Of a stretch of 58,942 nt of DNA, positions 50,633 to 58,942 are shown in pieces. Under the pieces are notes generated by a model. That model was given only the letters and a program-made list of their open reading frames with translations, had not been told where the DNA came from and made no database searches. How positions within the stretch are numbered: the stretch's first letter is position 1; every line of letters starts with the position of its first letter. A program made the position numbers and the translations under genes. The stretch is from NCBI GenBank assembly GCA_015056325.1, contig SVGL01000015.1, forward strand, positions 1-58,942, read 5' to 3'. The DNA is from Clostridiales bacterium (GTDB lineage Bacteria; Bacillota; Clostridia; Christensenellales; Aristaeellaceae).

Positions 50633-51652
50633 ATGAAGCGCGTGCTTGCCCTGATCGCTGCGCTGATGATGTTGGCTGCAACTGCGTTGGCGGAACCGGA
50701 CGAATTGGCTGCTGGTTTTACGGCGGAGATGCTGCCAGAGTATACCTTCATTGACGGCGTGCAGTTTGATGAAACGACGATGCTTCTGGTGGAGGACGCG
50801 CAAGGCACAAGCTACTTCGCCGGGTGCGTCCGGGAAAAGGATGCATGGACGGTCACTCTGTCTACGCCCCTACCGGAATGGACGAGCGCTGATCTGGATA
50901 CCTACCATGCCGGGGAAGGCGGCATCCGCGTATGGCTTTACCTCCCGGAAGAATTTCGCGCTTACACTTATGAGGATTCGGACTGGATGTATGCTGCGGT
51001 TTCTTTGCATTCAGACGGTACATGGCGGATTATCGGGGTCAACACCGGTTGGGATGTGATTGAATTCCGCCGTTACAGCATCTATGATGACTGCGGCTAC
51101 GAGTTCTTTGGCGACATGACCATCTCGCTGGATATCACCCAGGTGGATTGGGCCATGCTGCCCCGATCCTTCCATCAGGCAATGGCGCTGCTGGACACTT
51201 CTTGGTGGAGGCTGATTGCAGAGGATCAAACACCTGTCTATACAGCTGACGGCGATATTGGCTGGTATGGCGCAGCAGGCGCAGCGGTGCAGGTGCTTTC
51301 TGCTGCAGATGGCCTGGCGGAGGTGCGCTTCCTGGGCCGGGAGGATACGGGCTGGATTGCTGAAAACAGCCTTATCCCCGGCAGCGAGCAGGTTTTCCGC
51401 TACGATGCATGGAGCGAGGACGGCTTCCTGTATGGCGTCCGTGATATCATCCTTGAAGATGAAGACCCTGCCGTTTCCTGGTACGACATCGCCCATGATG
51501 ACAGCACAGCAGTGCCCTTCCATGTGGATCATGTGGAATATGTGTATCTGCAGGGCTGGTGCGCCGATGGCTGCTGCTGCCTGCTTTATTCAGATACCCT
51601 GGGTTCATCCGCCTTCGTTCCGGTCGCGCAGCTGCCCTATCTTCCGGAATAA
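50633..51652 (+). CDS. secreted protein with SH3-like module
   Basis: The 339-residue protein has a signal peptide (about 1-20, ending ALAEP). Residues about 200-250 (TPVYTADGDIGWYGAAGAAV ... DTGWIAENSL) fit an SH3b module. The N-terminal half is unrecognised. It belongs to the same style of exported proteins as those at 22935 and 44733. AGGAGGG precedes the start. Confidence 0.75.
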   Translation: MKRVLALIAALMMLAATALAEPDELAAGFTAEMLPEYTFIDGVQFDETTMLLVEDAQGTSYFAGCVREKDAWTVTLSTPLPEWTSADLDTYHAGEGGIRVWLYLPEEFRAYTYEDSDWMYAAVSLHSDGTWRIIGVNTGWDVIEFRRYSIYDDCGYEFFGDMTISLDITQVDWAMLPRSFHQAMALLDTSWWRLIAEDQTPVYTADGDIGWYGAAGAAVQVLSAADGLAEVRFLGREDTGWIAENSLIPGSEQVFRYDAWSEDGFLYGVRDIILEDEDPAVSWYDIAHDDSTAVPFHVDHVEYVYLQGWCADGCCCLLYSDTLGSSAFVPVAQLPYLPE

Positions 51653-51699
51653 TGGATCAATTCTGGCGGGCCGGGCATAGCAATCATCAACTGCAGCCA

Positions 51700-51728
51700 T
51701 TGTCATCCGCCGGGATATATGCTATAAT
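51700..51728 (+). promoter_or_regulatory. promoter of the fused permease-like gene
   Basis: TTGTCA (51700-51705) and TATAAT (51723-51728), 17-bp spacer. Confidence 0.75.
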
Positions 51729-51770
51729 AACGCCAACACATGCTGCATCTGCGGCAGAAAGGCTATACAT

Positions 51771-53372
51771 ATGAGCAAAAAAAGATTTCTGATCTGGATT
51801 CCCTTCTCGCTCCTGCTGTGCTACACGCTGGGCATGGTGGGCTATGAGGCCATGATAAGCTTTGTGAAGTACAATGTGCTTCGCGGCGTTGCCGGCAGCG
51901 ATTATATCGGCCTGAGCAACTACGAACGGGTCTTCAACATGCCTGCCGTGATGAACGGCTTTGTCAATTCCGCCGTGCAGACGCTGCTTTACATGCTGCC
52001 CGCCCTGGGCATCGGCATGCTGCTGAGTTTCCTGCTGGGGCTGATTCCCAGCCGCAAGTTCAAGTCCGCCGTGGCGGGCGCGGCGCTGCTGGCGGCCCTC
52101 ATCCCCACCATCGTGCTGGAGCAGGGCGTGCTGAATTACATCAACGGCGTCTTTGCCCAGATGCGGCAGATGGGCTTCAGCTTCCCCATCAATGCCATGT
52201 CAGATCCCACTGCTTCCTTGATGGTCTCCACGCTGGTGAACATGATTCCTCAGCTGGCGCTGGTGGTGTTTGCGGGGCTGTCCCTGTCCATCAGCACCGG
52301 TATGTCTCCCTGGAAGGGCGCGCTCATCGCCGGCTTGCTGCCCATGATGACCTTCTTCACCCCCAACTATGCCGTGACCCGGCTGGTGGGTAATGCGCTG
52401 AATCAGGATGTCATTGTTACCGTTCCTCAGCTGGTCTTCCAGTACGGCATGCAGAACATGCAGATGTCCTATGCCGCGGCACTGTCCACCACGGTGCGCT
52501 TCATGAATATTTTTGCATCCGTGCTGCCCTGGCTGCTGATCGGCCTCTTCGTCAAGGGTGACGCCAAGAAGCCCCGCATCCGCGAAAAGCGCCACAGCTG
52601 GGGCTTTGAGATGCTCATTGCCCTGGGCGTGACCTTCACCCTGGCGATGGTGTACCTCTTCTGCCAGCCTGCGGGTGATATGAATGTTACGGAGCGCTAC
52701 CTCAATGGGACGGTGGTCACCGTGGCTTCCGGCTTTGCGGTGATGTTCTTCGCCTTCTTGCTGTGCTTCCTGTTCATTACCATCAGCCGCCACGCTGCCG
52801 GCAAGACCTCCTTTATCTTCGCCCTCATGCTGGTGCTGCTGACGATGATGAGCAACTACCTCATCTCCGGCTACATGGCCTTCCGCAACCTGGGTATGAT
52901 CAACACCGTCTTCAGCGTGGTCTTCGGTTCCCTGAGCAACCCCATCTTCCTGACGATCCTGGTGCTGCTGCTGCTCCAGCGGCCGGCCAATATGCGTCAG
53001 GCTATGTTCCTCACCCTGGGCGGCGCCTTCATCGCGGCGGCCTGCTGCATGGGCGATTACATGCCCGGCTACATAACTGCTACCTCCTCTGACGCGCGTC
53101 CCTTGTCCACCATACTGCAGCTGCTGATCAACCAGGGCGCGGGTGTTGCTGCCCAGAGTGATGCTGCCTCTGTGGCGGACGCCATCAACGCCTGCAAGTT
53201 CGTCCTGCTGGTGGCGGTTGCTGTGGCTGCCGTGCCCGGCGTGACCTTCGTGATGGGCGGCGTTGGCGGCGTGCAGAGCGTCAAGGAAATCCCGGTGGAA
53301 GAAGAACCCGCCCCGGTGGAGGAGGAGCCCGCTGTGGATGTGGATCTCTTCCAGGGCAACAATCCCTTCTGA
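51771..53372 (+). CDS. fused, divergent ABC sugar-permease-like membrane protein
   Basis: The 533-residue protein has about twelve spans. The start matches MalF/UgpA-type permeases (GLSNYERVFNMPAVMNGFVNSA near residue 44, then a permease core). After a charged linker near 265 a second half looks like a degraded MalG-type partner (SNYLISGYMAFRNLGM near 362). The EAA loops that dock an ATPase are not recognisable, and no binding protein or ATPase is adjacent. The C-terminal tail is acidic (EEEPAPVEEEPAVDVD). It may have left transport for another membrane role. Confidence 0.65.
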   Translation: MSKKRFLIWIPFSLLLCYTLGMVGYEAMISFVKYNVLRGVAGSDYIGLSNYERVFNMPAVMNGFVNSAVQTLLYMLPALGIGMLLSFLLGLIPSRKFKSAVAGAALLAALIPTIVLEQGVLNYINGVFAQMRQMGFSFPINAMSDPTASLMVSTLVNMIPQLALVVFAGLSLSISTGMSPWKGALIAGLLPMMTFFTPNYAVTRLVGNALNQDVIVTVPQLVFQYGMQNMQMSYAAALSTTVRFMNIFASVLPWLLIGLFVKGDAKKPRIREKRHSWGFEMLIALGVTFTLAMVYLFCQPAGDMNVTERYLNGTVVTVASGFAVMFFAFLLCFLFITISRHAAGKTSFIFALMLVLLTMMSNYLISGYMAFRNLGMINTVFSVVFGSLSNPIFLTILVLLLLQRPANMRQAMFLTLGGAFIAAACCMGDYMPGYITATSSDARPLSTILQLLINQGAGVAAQSDAASVADAINACKFVLLVAVAVAAVPGVTFVMGGVGGVQSVKEIPVEEEPAPVEEEPAVDVDLFQGNNPF

Positions 53373-53393
53373 TAAGATCAAGTGAATGAAATT

Positions 53394-53434
53394 GACCTCC
53401 TGCCGCGTGAATATGGCAGGAGGTCTTCTTTTGT
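53394..53434 (+). terminator. terminator of the fused permease-like gene
   Basis: A perfect 11-bp stem GACCTCCTGCC/GGCAGGAGGTC followed by a T-rich tail. It may also serve the convergent UroD-like gene. Confidence 0.85.
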
Positions 53435-53444
53435 TTGCTGTGTA

Positions 53445-54686
53445 TCAGTAGGAACCCGCTTCCTCCCGGACGATCTCCACCGCGCGCTTCACCTTGGCGC
53501 CGTTGCCGTGGATGGTCATCACGTCGCGGAAGATGTACTCCACCTTGCAATCCTTCGTGGCGGCGATGGTCTGACGGATATTCTGGCGGAAGGCGGCCTC
53601 GTCGAAGGCGGCCTGGGAACCGATATACATGTAATCCCTGGGCTTGCGGGAGTAGATGATCTTCTTTCCAGCCAGGCGCTCGCCCATGAAGTTTTCGTCA
53701 CACCAGGGGGAGATACTCACCTTGCGGACGTTCTCGATGGTCTCGATGCCGCCGTCCCAGAACTTGCTGGTGGGCTCGCAGCAGCCGTAGTAGATCAGGC
53801 CGAACTCCTTGGCCAGCCGCTTCTGGAAGGGCAGGATCAGCTCCTTGAACATCGCGGGGCTGATGTCGCAGGCCTCCTCGGCGTTCATGTGGATCCAGGT
53901 GTCCACGCTGCGCACATGGCCGGTGAAGTCCGGCTGTGGCAGCTCATGGGTGAAGCACCAGTTACCGCTTCCGATCAGCGTATTGCCGTTGTTGAGGAAC
54001 ATGTGGCCGTTCTCCTCCTCCCAGCGGTAGAGGCGGATGGCGTCCTCGGTGACGAAGTCCATCAGGCGCAGGAATTCCTCCGGCTCGGTGGCCATGGAGA
54101 TGTAGGCGTTCTCCATGCCCATGAAGCCGATGATGGACCTAAGCGGCGAGGGCCCCCAGTTGTTGCTGGCGTTGACCAGGCGGATGGGCAGGATATCGCC
54201 GATGATGTTTTCGATGCGCCTGGCCTTTTCCGCGACTGCCTCGGGGAAGAAGAAGCGGGTGGGCTTGACCTTGTCGAAGTCCTCCTCGATGATCTCAATC
54301 TGAGGGATGATGTGGTAGCCGGCGGTGCCGTCGCTGGCGCGGACCTGACCGGCCTCCTCCGCCTGGCCCAGGCCGCAGATGCGGTCATACACGCCGTACT
54401 TGAGCTCGTAGAAATCCGGGGTGACTCGGTCGTCGCCGATCAATTCCACCCGGGCGATCTGGTTTTGCAGCTGGTACTCCATCTCCCGGTGCAGGGGATC
54501 GGTACATTTCTGCTCCGGGGCCATCTCCTTCCAGTAGTGGCCCTCCTCCACGGAGATCATGGGGCGCTCGCCCTCCGCCGCGTTGTGGGCGTACCACAGC
54601 CGGGTGCGTTCTGCCATGATGGGGAGCTTGGACAGCTCCAGCTGCTTCTTCGCCAGATCCCGCAGGTATGCAATCTCGTCAAACAT
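53445..54686 (-). CDS. uroporphyrinogen decarboxylase-like (UroD/MtaA fold) protein
   Basis: The 413-residue protein resembles the UroD-like barrel proteins of gut Firmicutes. The second half has YYGCCEPTSKFWDGGIETI near residue 317 and a C-terminal EYIFRDVMTIHGNGAKVKRA. The family includes heme-pathway UroD and corrinoid methyltransferases. No heme or corrinoid gene is adjacent, so it is probably a catabolic or methyl-transfer relative. ATG at 54686 has AAGGAG upstream. It is divergent from the GH63-like gene, whose promoter lies 12 bp from its own. Confidence 0.72.
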   Translation of the reverse strand: MFDEIAYLRDLAKKQLELSKLPIMAERTRLWYAHNAAEGERPMISVEEGHYWKEMAPEQKCTDPLHREMEYQLQNQIARVELIGDDRVTPDFYELKYGVYDRICGLGQAEEAGQVRASDGTAGYHIIPQIEIIEEDFDKVKPTRFFFPEAVAEKARRIENIIGDILPIRLVNASNNWGPSPLRSIIGFMGMENAYISMATEPEEFLRLMDFVTEDAIRLYRWEEENGHMFLNNGNTLIGSGNWCFTHELPQPDFTGHVRSVDTWIHMNAEEACDISPAMFKELILPFQKRLAKEFGLIYYGCCEPTSKFWDGGIETIENVRKVSISPWCDENFMGERLAGKKIIYSRKPRDYMYIGSQAAFDEAAFRQNIRQTIAATKDCKVEYIFRDVMTIHGNGAKVKRAVEIVREEAGSY

Positions 54687-54750
54687 AGGTGTATCTCCTT
54701 CCTCTGCACCGCGCGGGATGCAGGGAGAATCATCATCATTTCCGCCCTTC

Positions 54751-54779
54751 ATTGTAGCACAGCGGCGACCAACTTACAA
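54751..54779 (-). promoter_or_regulatory. promoter of the UroD-like gene
   Basis: TTGTAA (54779-54774) and TACAAT (54756-54751) on the minus strand, 17-bp spacer. Confidence 0.7.
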
Positions 54780-54790
54780 GTAAAATCCCC

Positions 54791-54819
54791 TTGTCAGGCG
54801 GCGCAAAGGGTGGTAAAAT
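54791..54819 (+). promoter_or_regulatory. promoter of the GH63-like glycosidase gene
   Basis: TTGTCA (54791-54796) and TAAAAT (54814-54819), 17-bp spacer. It is divergent from and almost touching the UroD-like promoter. Confidence 0.7.
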
Positions 54820-54866
54820 GTCGGAAAACAGCATCGTTCAGCAATACATCCGCAACGGAGGTTTTT

Positions 54867-56399
54867 ATGGCAACCGCACCCTTCCTTCCCAACGTCGGCG
54901 CTGCTTACATCCCCAATGCCCTTGTTCAGAAAAACCCCTTCATCACCCGGGAGATGGAGACCGGCGAGCTGCCCACCTACGACGGCAGCCGTCACCTGCT
55001 GCCCAAGCCACACTGGCAGGGCCACGAGGACGTGATTGCCTGCCACGACAAGGCCTGGCAGATCGCCTTCGGGAACCTGCGCAAGCCGGTCAAGGAGAGC
55101 GGCTTTGTATCCCAGTTTATCGATACGGCCTTCAACGGCATGCTGTTCATGTGGGATTCCTGCTTCATCCTGATGTTCGGCCGTTATGGCGCGCGGGCCT
55201 TCAACTTCCAGAAGACCCTGGATAACATGTACGCCCGCCAGCACAAGGACGGCTTCATCTGCCGTCAGCTGGCAGAAGACGCCCCCGGCGAGAGCTTCAG
55301 CCGTTTTGACCCCTGCTCCACCGGCCCGGAGATCATGTCCTGGTGCGAGTGGGAGTACTACAAGACCACTGCCGACAAGGTCCGCCTGGCGGATGTGTAC
55401 TACCCCCTGCTGGCCTATCACCAGTGGATGGCCGAGTACCGCACCTGGCGCGACGGCACCTACTGGTCCTCCGGCTGGGGCTGCGGCATGGACAATCAGC
55501 CCCGCGTGGAGCCGGGTCGCAATGTTTCCCACTCCAACGCCCACATGGTGTGGATCGATTCCACCCTGCAGGCGCTGCTGGACGCCCGCTGCCTGGTGCA
55601 TATGGCCCGCGAGCTCGGCCACGAGGAGGACATCCCTGAGCTGCAGGCGGAGATCGACCTGCTGGATAAGGTCGTCAACGAGCGCCTCTGGTCGGAGGAG
55701 GACGCCTTCTACTACGATGAATGGCGCAGCGGCAAGCTCAGCGGCGTGAAGTCCGTGGCGAGCTACTGGGCGCTGCTGGCGGAGGCCGTACCTGCCGAGC
55801 GCATGGAGCGCTTCGTCGCCCACCTGGACAACGAAAACGAGTTCAAGCGGCCCAACCGCGTGCCCACCATGTCCGCCGACAGCCCCTATTATGTGGAGAA
55901 GGGCGGCTACTGGCGCGGCGCGATCTGGGCGCCCACCAACTACATGATCCTGCGCGGCCTGGAGCAAAACGGCTACGACGCTCTGGCCCACGACATCGCC
56001 CTGGCCTGCGTGGATCACGTGACGAAGGTCTTCAACGAGACCGACACCCTTTGGGAGAACTACGCCCCCGAATTTCCCCATCCCGGCGTGCGCGATCCCA
56101 ATCTGATCTGCGCCCGGGACTTCGTGGGCTGGAGCGGCCTCTTCCCCATTTCCGTGCTGTATGAGTACATCATGGGCATTAAGAGCGACCCCGTGCATGC
56201 CAAGCTCCGCTGGGACGTGCGCCTGACCGACGCCCACGGCATCGCCGACTACCCCTTTGGCGATACGCCCATCACCCTGCGTTGCGAGGAGCGCGCCTCC
56301 GCCCAGGCCGAGCCCGTCATCACCATCGACGCGCCCTGCCCCATCGAGGTGGAGGTCATCTGGGAAGGCGGACGTAAGGTCATCACGGTCAACAAGTGA
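54867..56399 (+). CDS. GH63/MGH1-like (alpha/alpha)6 glycosidase
   Basis: The 510-residue cytoplasmic protein has GH63/GH37-like motifs: FMWDSCFILMF near residue 94, WSSGWGCGMDNQPR near 201 and YWRGAIWAPTNYMILRGL near 349. The acidic residues in the first two are the usual catalytic positions. Such enzymes act on glucosides, mannosylglycerate or trehalose-like sugars. GGAGG precedes the ATG at 54867; the long frame further upstream runs antisense to the UroD-like gene and is not used. Two small genes follow and may be cotranscribed. Confidence 0.83.
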   Translation: MATAPFLPNVGAAYIPNALVQKNPFITREMETGELPTYDGSRHLLPKPHWQGHEDVIACHDKAWQIAFGNLRKPVKESGFVSQFIDTAFNGMLFMWDSCFILMFGRYGARAFNFQKTLDNMYARQHKDGFICRQLAEDAPGESFSRFDPCSTGPEIMSWCEWEYYKTTADKVRLADVYYPLLAYHQWMAEYRTWRDGTYWSSGWGCGMDNQPRVEPGRNVSHSNAHMVWIDSTLQALLDARCLVHMARELGHEEDIPELQAEIDLLDKVVNERLWSEEDAFYYDEWRSGKLSGVKSVASYWALLAEAVPAERMERFVAHLDNENEFKRPNRVPTMSADSPYYVEKGGYWRGAIWAPTNYMILRGLEQNGYDALAHDIALACVDHVTKVFNETDTLWENYAPEFPHPGVRDPNLICARDFVGWSGLFPISVLYEYIMGIKSDPVHAKLRWDVRLTDAHGIADYPFGDTPITLRCEERASAQAEPVITIDAPCPIEVEVIWEGGRKVITVNK

Positions 56400-56416
56400 T
56401 TGGGAGGGAATTTGCC

Positions 56417-56683
56417 ATGCCCAGCGAGCTGCAGCAGATTTATGACCAGCTGAAGGATCGCTACCCGCTGACCTTCACCAACACCTTCGCCCTGGATGAT
56501 GGCTTCACTGAGGATCTTCCCGTCATCGTGGGCAGGAATGCCGCTGCCGCCTTCTGGCTGTATGACGACGGCATTCTTGTCTTCTCCGTGGAAGTCCCAG
56601 GGAAGAAGCATCATGATCATTGGCATCCGCGGAGCGTCGAGGAGGCCGTGCAGGACGTGATCGACTTTATGGAAGGCAGATAA
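56417..56683 (+). CDS. small hypothetical protein
   Basis: The 88-residue soluble protein has an N-terminal helix (PSELQQIYDQLKDRY) and a C-terminal helix (EEAVQDVIDFMEG) around a beta-sheet; I recognise no family. The ATG at 56417 has GGGAGGG upstream. It lies 17 bp after the glycosidase gene. Confidence 0.68.
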   Translation: MPSELQQIYDQLKDRYPLTFTNTFALDDGFTEDLPVIVGRNAAAAFWLYDDGILVFSVEVPGKKHHDHWHPRSVEEAVQDVIDFMEGR

Positions 56684-56705
56684 GCCTGTAGGAAGGAGTC
56701 CCCCT

Positions 56706-57257
56706 ATGAATCCCGTCTACCTGATTTATTTCCTGCTGGCCGTCATTGCGGCGATCATCGGCTGGGCGTACCTGCGCTGCTTCTTTAAGCGCCTCATGGT
56801 GCTGGTGAAGGTCAAGGGGCTTTGCCGCAAGCACGGCTTCCGCTTCACCGCCCATCACCCGCTGTGGTTCCTGGGGTGCCGGTATTTGAAGGGCGCCGAC
56901 TTCTCCATTGAGACGGACAAGACCGTCTTCTCCGTGAAGCTCTTCGGGTGCCTGTGGCCGCTGAAGTCCCTGATCCTGCGCGAGCACGGGGAGTACATCT
57001 TCCGCGCCCATTCCAACTTCCTCAAGGCCATCCTGGATATCTACGACGGCTACCAGCATCTCCTGCCCCGCTACCGCTTCCCCGAAATGGGCGACAAGCC
57101 CCAGAGCAGGCTGCTGCTGATCTGCCCCATGCCCCTGGAGATCCTCATGCAGCCCAGCAACGGCCAGGAGGGCATCTCCGGCACGGGTGACATGATCTGC
57201 GGCATGGAGATCGCGAGCATCGACCACCTGATCCGCATTGCGGAGAGCGCAAAATAA
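56706..57257 (+). CDS. hypothetical membrane-anchored protein
   Basis: The 183-residue protein has one N-terminal membrane span (about 3-25), a basic segment and a soluble domain with no recognised motif. An AAGGAG site precedes the ATG. It is last in a likely three-gene unit and is followed by a terminator. Confidence 0.68.
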   Translation: MNPVYLIYFLLAVIAAIIGWAYLRCFFKRLMVLVKVKGLCRKHGFRFTAHHPLWFLGCRYLKGADFSIETDKTVFSVKLFGCLWPLKSLILREHGEYIFRAHSNFLKAILDIYDGYQHLLPRYRFPEMGDKPQSRLLLICPMPLEILMQPSNGQEGISGTGDMICGMEIASIDHLIRIAESAK

Positions 57258-57261
57258 AAGA

Positions 57262-57297
57262 AAGCTGTGCCTGCATCACTGCAAGCACAGCCTTTTT
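57262..57297 (+). terminator. terminator after the hypothetical membrane protein gene
   Basis: GCTGTGC/GCACAGC outer stem with a Gly-loop-like interior and a five-T tail. Confidence 0.75.
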
Positions 57298-57303
57298 ATG
57301 TCG

Positions 57304-58560
57304 TTACACCAGCTTCACGCTGTCGTCGGCCACCAGCCAGTCGCCTTCTGCGCCGTGCACCTCCACGCCGCGAAGGTCCACATTCACCGCGTTGCGCATG
57401 TAGATGCCGGCCCGGCGCAGGTCGGGGGAGTTGGCCATCATGCCGGCCTCCTCCACATAGCCGTCGCCCATCTCGACGATGACGTCCTTCATCGTGATGC
57501 CCTGCACCGGCATCTCCGGCAATCCGTAGAAGAAGGCCGCAGCCGCCGTGCAGCCCCGGGCACGCACACCGGTGATGAACACATCCTTCAGCTGGGGGGT
57601 GCGCTCGTCCACGGGATGGGGCTCCTTGTCCCAGTAGTACTTCTCCTCTGGCTTGGCCACGCGGCCGCCGTAGTACATGTTGAACACGAAGGGGCACACC
57701 ACATTCTCCATCACCAGGTTGGAGATCTGCACGCCCTCCACCACGCCGCCGCGGCCGCGACGGGTCTTGAGGCGGATGCCGCGGTCGGTGCCGTAGAACA
57801 CGCAGGAGGACACTACCACATTGCGCACGCCGCCGGACATTTCGCTCCCCAGCACCACGCCGCCGTGGCCGCAGATGAAGTGGCAATTGGTGATGATGAT
57901 GCGCTCGGAGCAATCCCTGGCGGGCGTCAGCTCCGTGCCGGACTTGATGGCGATGCAGTCGTCGCCCACGTCGATGGTACAGTCGGAGATGCGCACGTCC
58001 TGGCAGCCGTCGGGGTCGATGCCGTCGGTGTTGGGGGAATGGTAGGGGTTGCAGATGTTCAGCCCGCGGCACACCACATTGCGGCAGCGCAGGGGATGCA
58101 CCGTCCACACGGGGGAGTTGATGAGGGTCAGGTTCTCCAGCACCACATGCTCGCAGCGGTGGAAGCACACCAGGTGGGGACGGGGATGGGGCAGATCGTC
58201 CTTGGCGACCTTCTCCCACCAGTATTCGCCCTGGCCATCGAGGGTGCCGTAGCCGGTGACGGTAATGTTCCTGGCGTCCTGGGCATAGATGCAGGACTGG
58301 TGCACCATGAGCACATCGCCCTGGTATTCGCCCAGAATGAGGGGATAGGCCTTGTCGTCCTGGTGGAAGGCAAGGCGCGCGCCGCTCTGTACCTCCAGGG
58401 TCATGTTGTCATACAGGCGAATGGAGCCGGTGGGGTAGTCGCCGGCAGGGACGGTCAGCACGCCGCCGCCCTGGGCCCGCAGGTCATCAATGGCATGGAT
58501 AAAGGCCTGCGTCCAGTCAGCGCCGCCGCAGGAATAGGCCGCATATTCGCGAATGTTCAT
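57304..58560 (-). CDS. GH28 polygalacturonase-type enzyme
   Basis: The 418-residue protein has the GH28 right-handed beta-helix motifs: SPNTDGIDPDGC near residue 175, VGDDCIAIKSG near 195, ICGHGGVVLGSEMSGG near 222 and TDRGIRLKTRRGRGG near 251. These include the three catalytic Asp and the substrate-binding Arg/Lys. It should hydrolyse galacturonic-acid links in pectin. It has no signal peptide, so like the GH105 enzyme it acts on oligomers inside the cell. GGAGG precedes the ATG at 58560. Confidence 0.92.
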   Translation of the reverse strand: MNIREYAAYSCGGADWTQAFIHAIDDLRAQGGGVLTVPAGDYPTGSIRLYDNMTLEVQSGARLAFHQDDKAYPLILGEYQGDVLMVHQSCIYAQDARNITVTGYGTLDGQGEYWWEKVAKDDLPHPRPHLVCFHRCEHVVLENLTLINSPVWTVHPLRCRNVVCRGLNICNPYHSPNTDGIDPDGCQDVRISDCTIDVGDDCIAIKSGTELTPARDCSERIIITNCHFICGHGGVVLGSEMSGGVRNVVVSSCVFYGTDRGIRLKTRRGRGGVVEGVQISNLVMENVVCPFVFNMYYGGRVAKPEEKYYWDKEPHPVDERTPQLKDVFITGVRARGCTAAAAFFYGLPEMPVQGITMKDVIVEMGDGYVEEAGMMANSPDLRRAGIYMRNAVNVDLRGVEVHGAEGDWLVADDSVKLV

Positions 58561-58590
58561 CACGTTACCTCCGTCAAGTGGGTTGGCCTC

Positions 58591-58619
58591 ATTATACCAC
58601 GTTTGCGCGCGGAGTGAAA
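58591..58619 (-). promoter_or_regulatory. promoter of the GH28 gene
   Basis: TTTCAC (58619-58614) and TATAAT (58596-58591) on the minus strand, 17-bp spacer. Confidence 0.65.
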
Positions 58620-58783
58620 GCCCTTTCAAGCATTTCTTCGCCACAAAAATCGCCCCAAAGGATTGGCAGGTTTTCATCCGTATTCCGCTTCCTCTGATGG
58701 GAGAAATCCGCCGTCTGCTGGGTGCAAGCCGCAAAAATGCCGCAAAATCGCAAATTTTTCTGCAAAAAAGATGGCTCAACCCC

Positions 58784-58812
58784 TTGCAAAAACTTGATTT
58801 GTCTGATATAAT
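58784..58812 (+). promoter_or_regulatory. promoter of rpsF
   Basis: TTGCAA (58784-58789) and TATAAT (58807-58812), 17-bp spacer, about 70 bp before the gene. Confidence 0.75.
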
Positions 58813-58880
58813 CTCTAATTGGCACATCCTTGCGATGCACAAAGGATGCATCGCCAAACGTCCAAGAGGAGGTGAAAATG

Positions 58881-58942
58881 ATGAATAGGTATGAACTGAC
58901 CTACATCATCGATACTGCACTGGAAGAGACCGCTCGTAAGGA
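58881..58942 (+). CDS. rpsF: 30S ribosomal protein S6 (5' end only)
   Basis: The first 20 residues, MNRYELTYIIDTALEETARK, match the S6 N-terminus (xYELxYIIDxxLEE). AGAGGAGG precedes it; the second of two adjacent ATG codons (58881) has the better spacing. In most Firmicutes rpsF leads an rpsF-ssb-rpsR operon near the origin, which agrees with the DnaA boxes 19 kb away. Confidence 0.88.
   Translation, partial: MNRYELTYIIDTALEETARK

Larger units (their letters stand above)
58561..58877. other. 317-bp intergenic region between the GH28 gene and rpsF
   Basis: No gene is present. It holds the divergent GH28 and rpsF promoters and an A/T-rich leader for rpsF. Confidence 0.6.

Noticed and set aside
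53382..54866. N-terminal extension of the GH63-like protein through an open frame.
   Set aside because: The frame is antisense to the UroD-like gene; a GGAGG site and promoter support the start at 54867.

Overview
The window looks like chromosomal DNA of a GC-rich, low-motility gut-type Clostridia (Firmicutes). The evidence is Shine-Dalgarno sites of the AGGAGG type, many TTGACA-17-TATAAT promoters, a Spo0A-like DNA-binding protein, BspA-type leucine-rich-repeat proteins, pectin-degrading enzymes and NhaC/MntP/ChrA transporters. I cannot name a genus from the sequence alone.

Layout. 1-684: end of an upstream gene, a promoter-terminator unit holding only the 3' part of a tRNA-Val, and a second hairpin-ended non-coding stretch. 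685-10730: one tightly coupled plus-strand operon. It encodes a membrane protein, three adenylate-forming acyl ligases, three carrier-protein domains (two fused, one free), three PlsC-type acyltransferase domains (two in tandem, one separate), an LRAT-fold acyltransferase, an MFS_2 transporter and a small membrane protein. It has no fatty-acid synthase, condensation or thioesterase gene, and is my best candidate for an undescribed lipid-making system. 10814-19516: minus-strand envelope proteins (Thr/Pro-rich repeat protein, SPASM radical SAM enzyme, leucine-rich-repeat protein, TPM-domain protein, zinc-ribbon membrane protein). 19686-29765: GH105, DUF5684, two secreted proteins, NhaC, a degenerate EAL protein, two Nif11-type GG-leader peptides, an orphan ABC permease/binding-protein pair and a TM1266-type regulator.

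29766-40145 is the replication-origin neighbourhood. Two dense DnaA-box clusters (30799-30914 and 39644-39989) flank DUF1858, a metallo-beta-lactamase-fold protein, PHP phosphatase, addA, recF and dnaN. A smaller group of boxes lies inside addA, and two perfect parS sites plus one variant parS are present. dnaA, gyrB and addB are not in the window. Genes left of about 39.6 kb are mostly minus and those to the right mostly plus, as expected if replication starts there.

40146-58942: RpiB-like isomerase, a secreted metacaspase with an EF-hand, small secreted proteins sharing one domain with a trypsin-fold pseudoprotease, MntP, a stand-alone Spo0A C-terminal domain, a split chromate transporter, GNAT, esterase, a fused ABC permease-like protein, a UroD-like protein divergent from a GH63-like glycosidase, GH28 polygalacturonase and the start of rpsF. 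Palindromic repeats lie at several gene ends, and one appears to have rebuilt the start of the GNAT gene.
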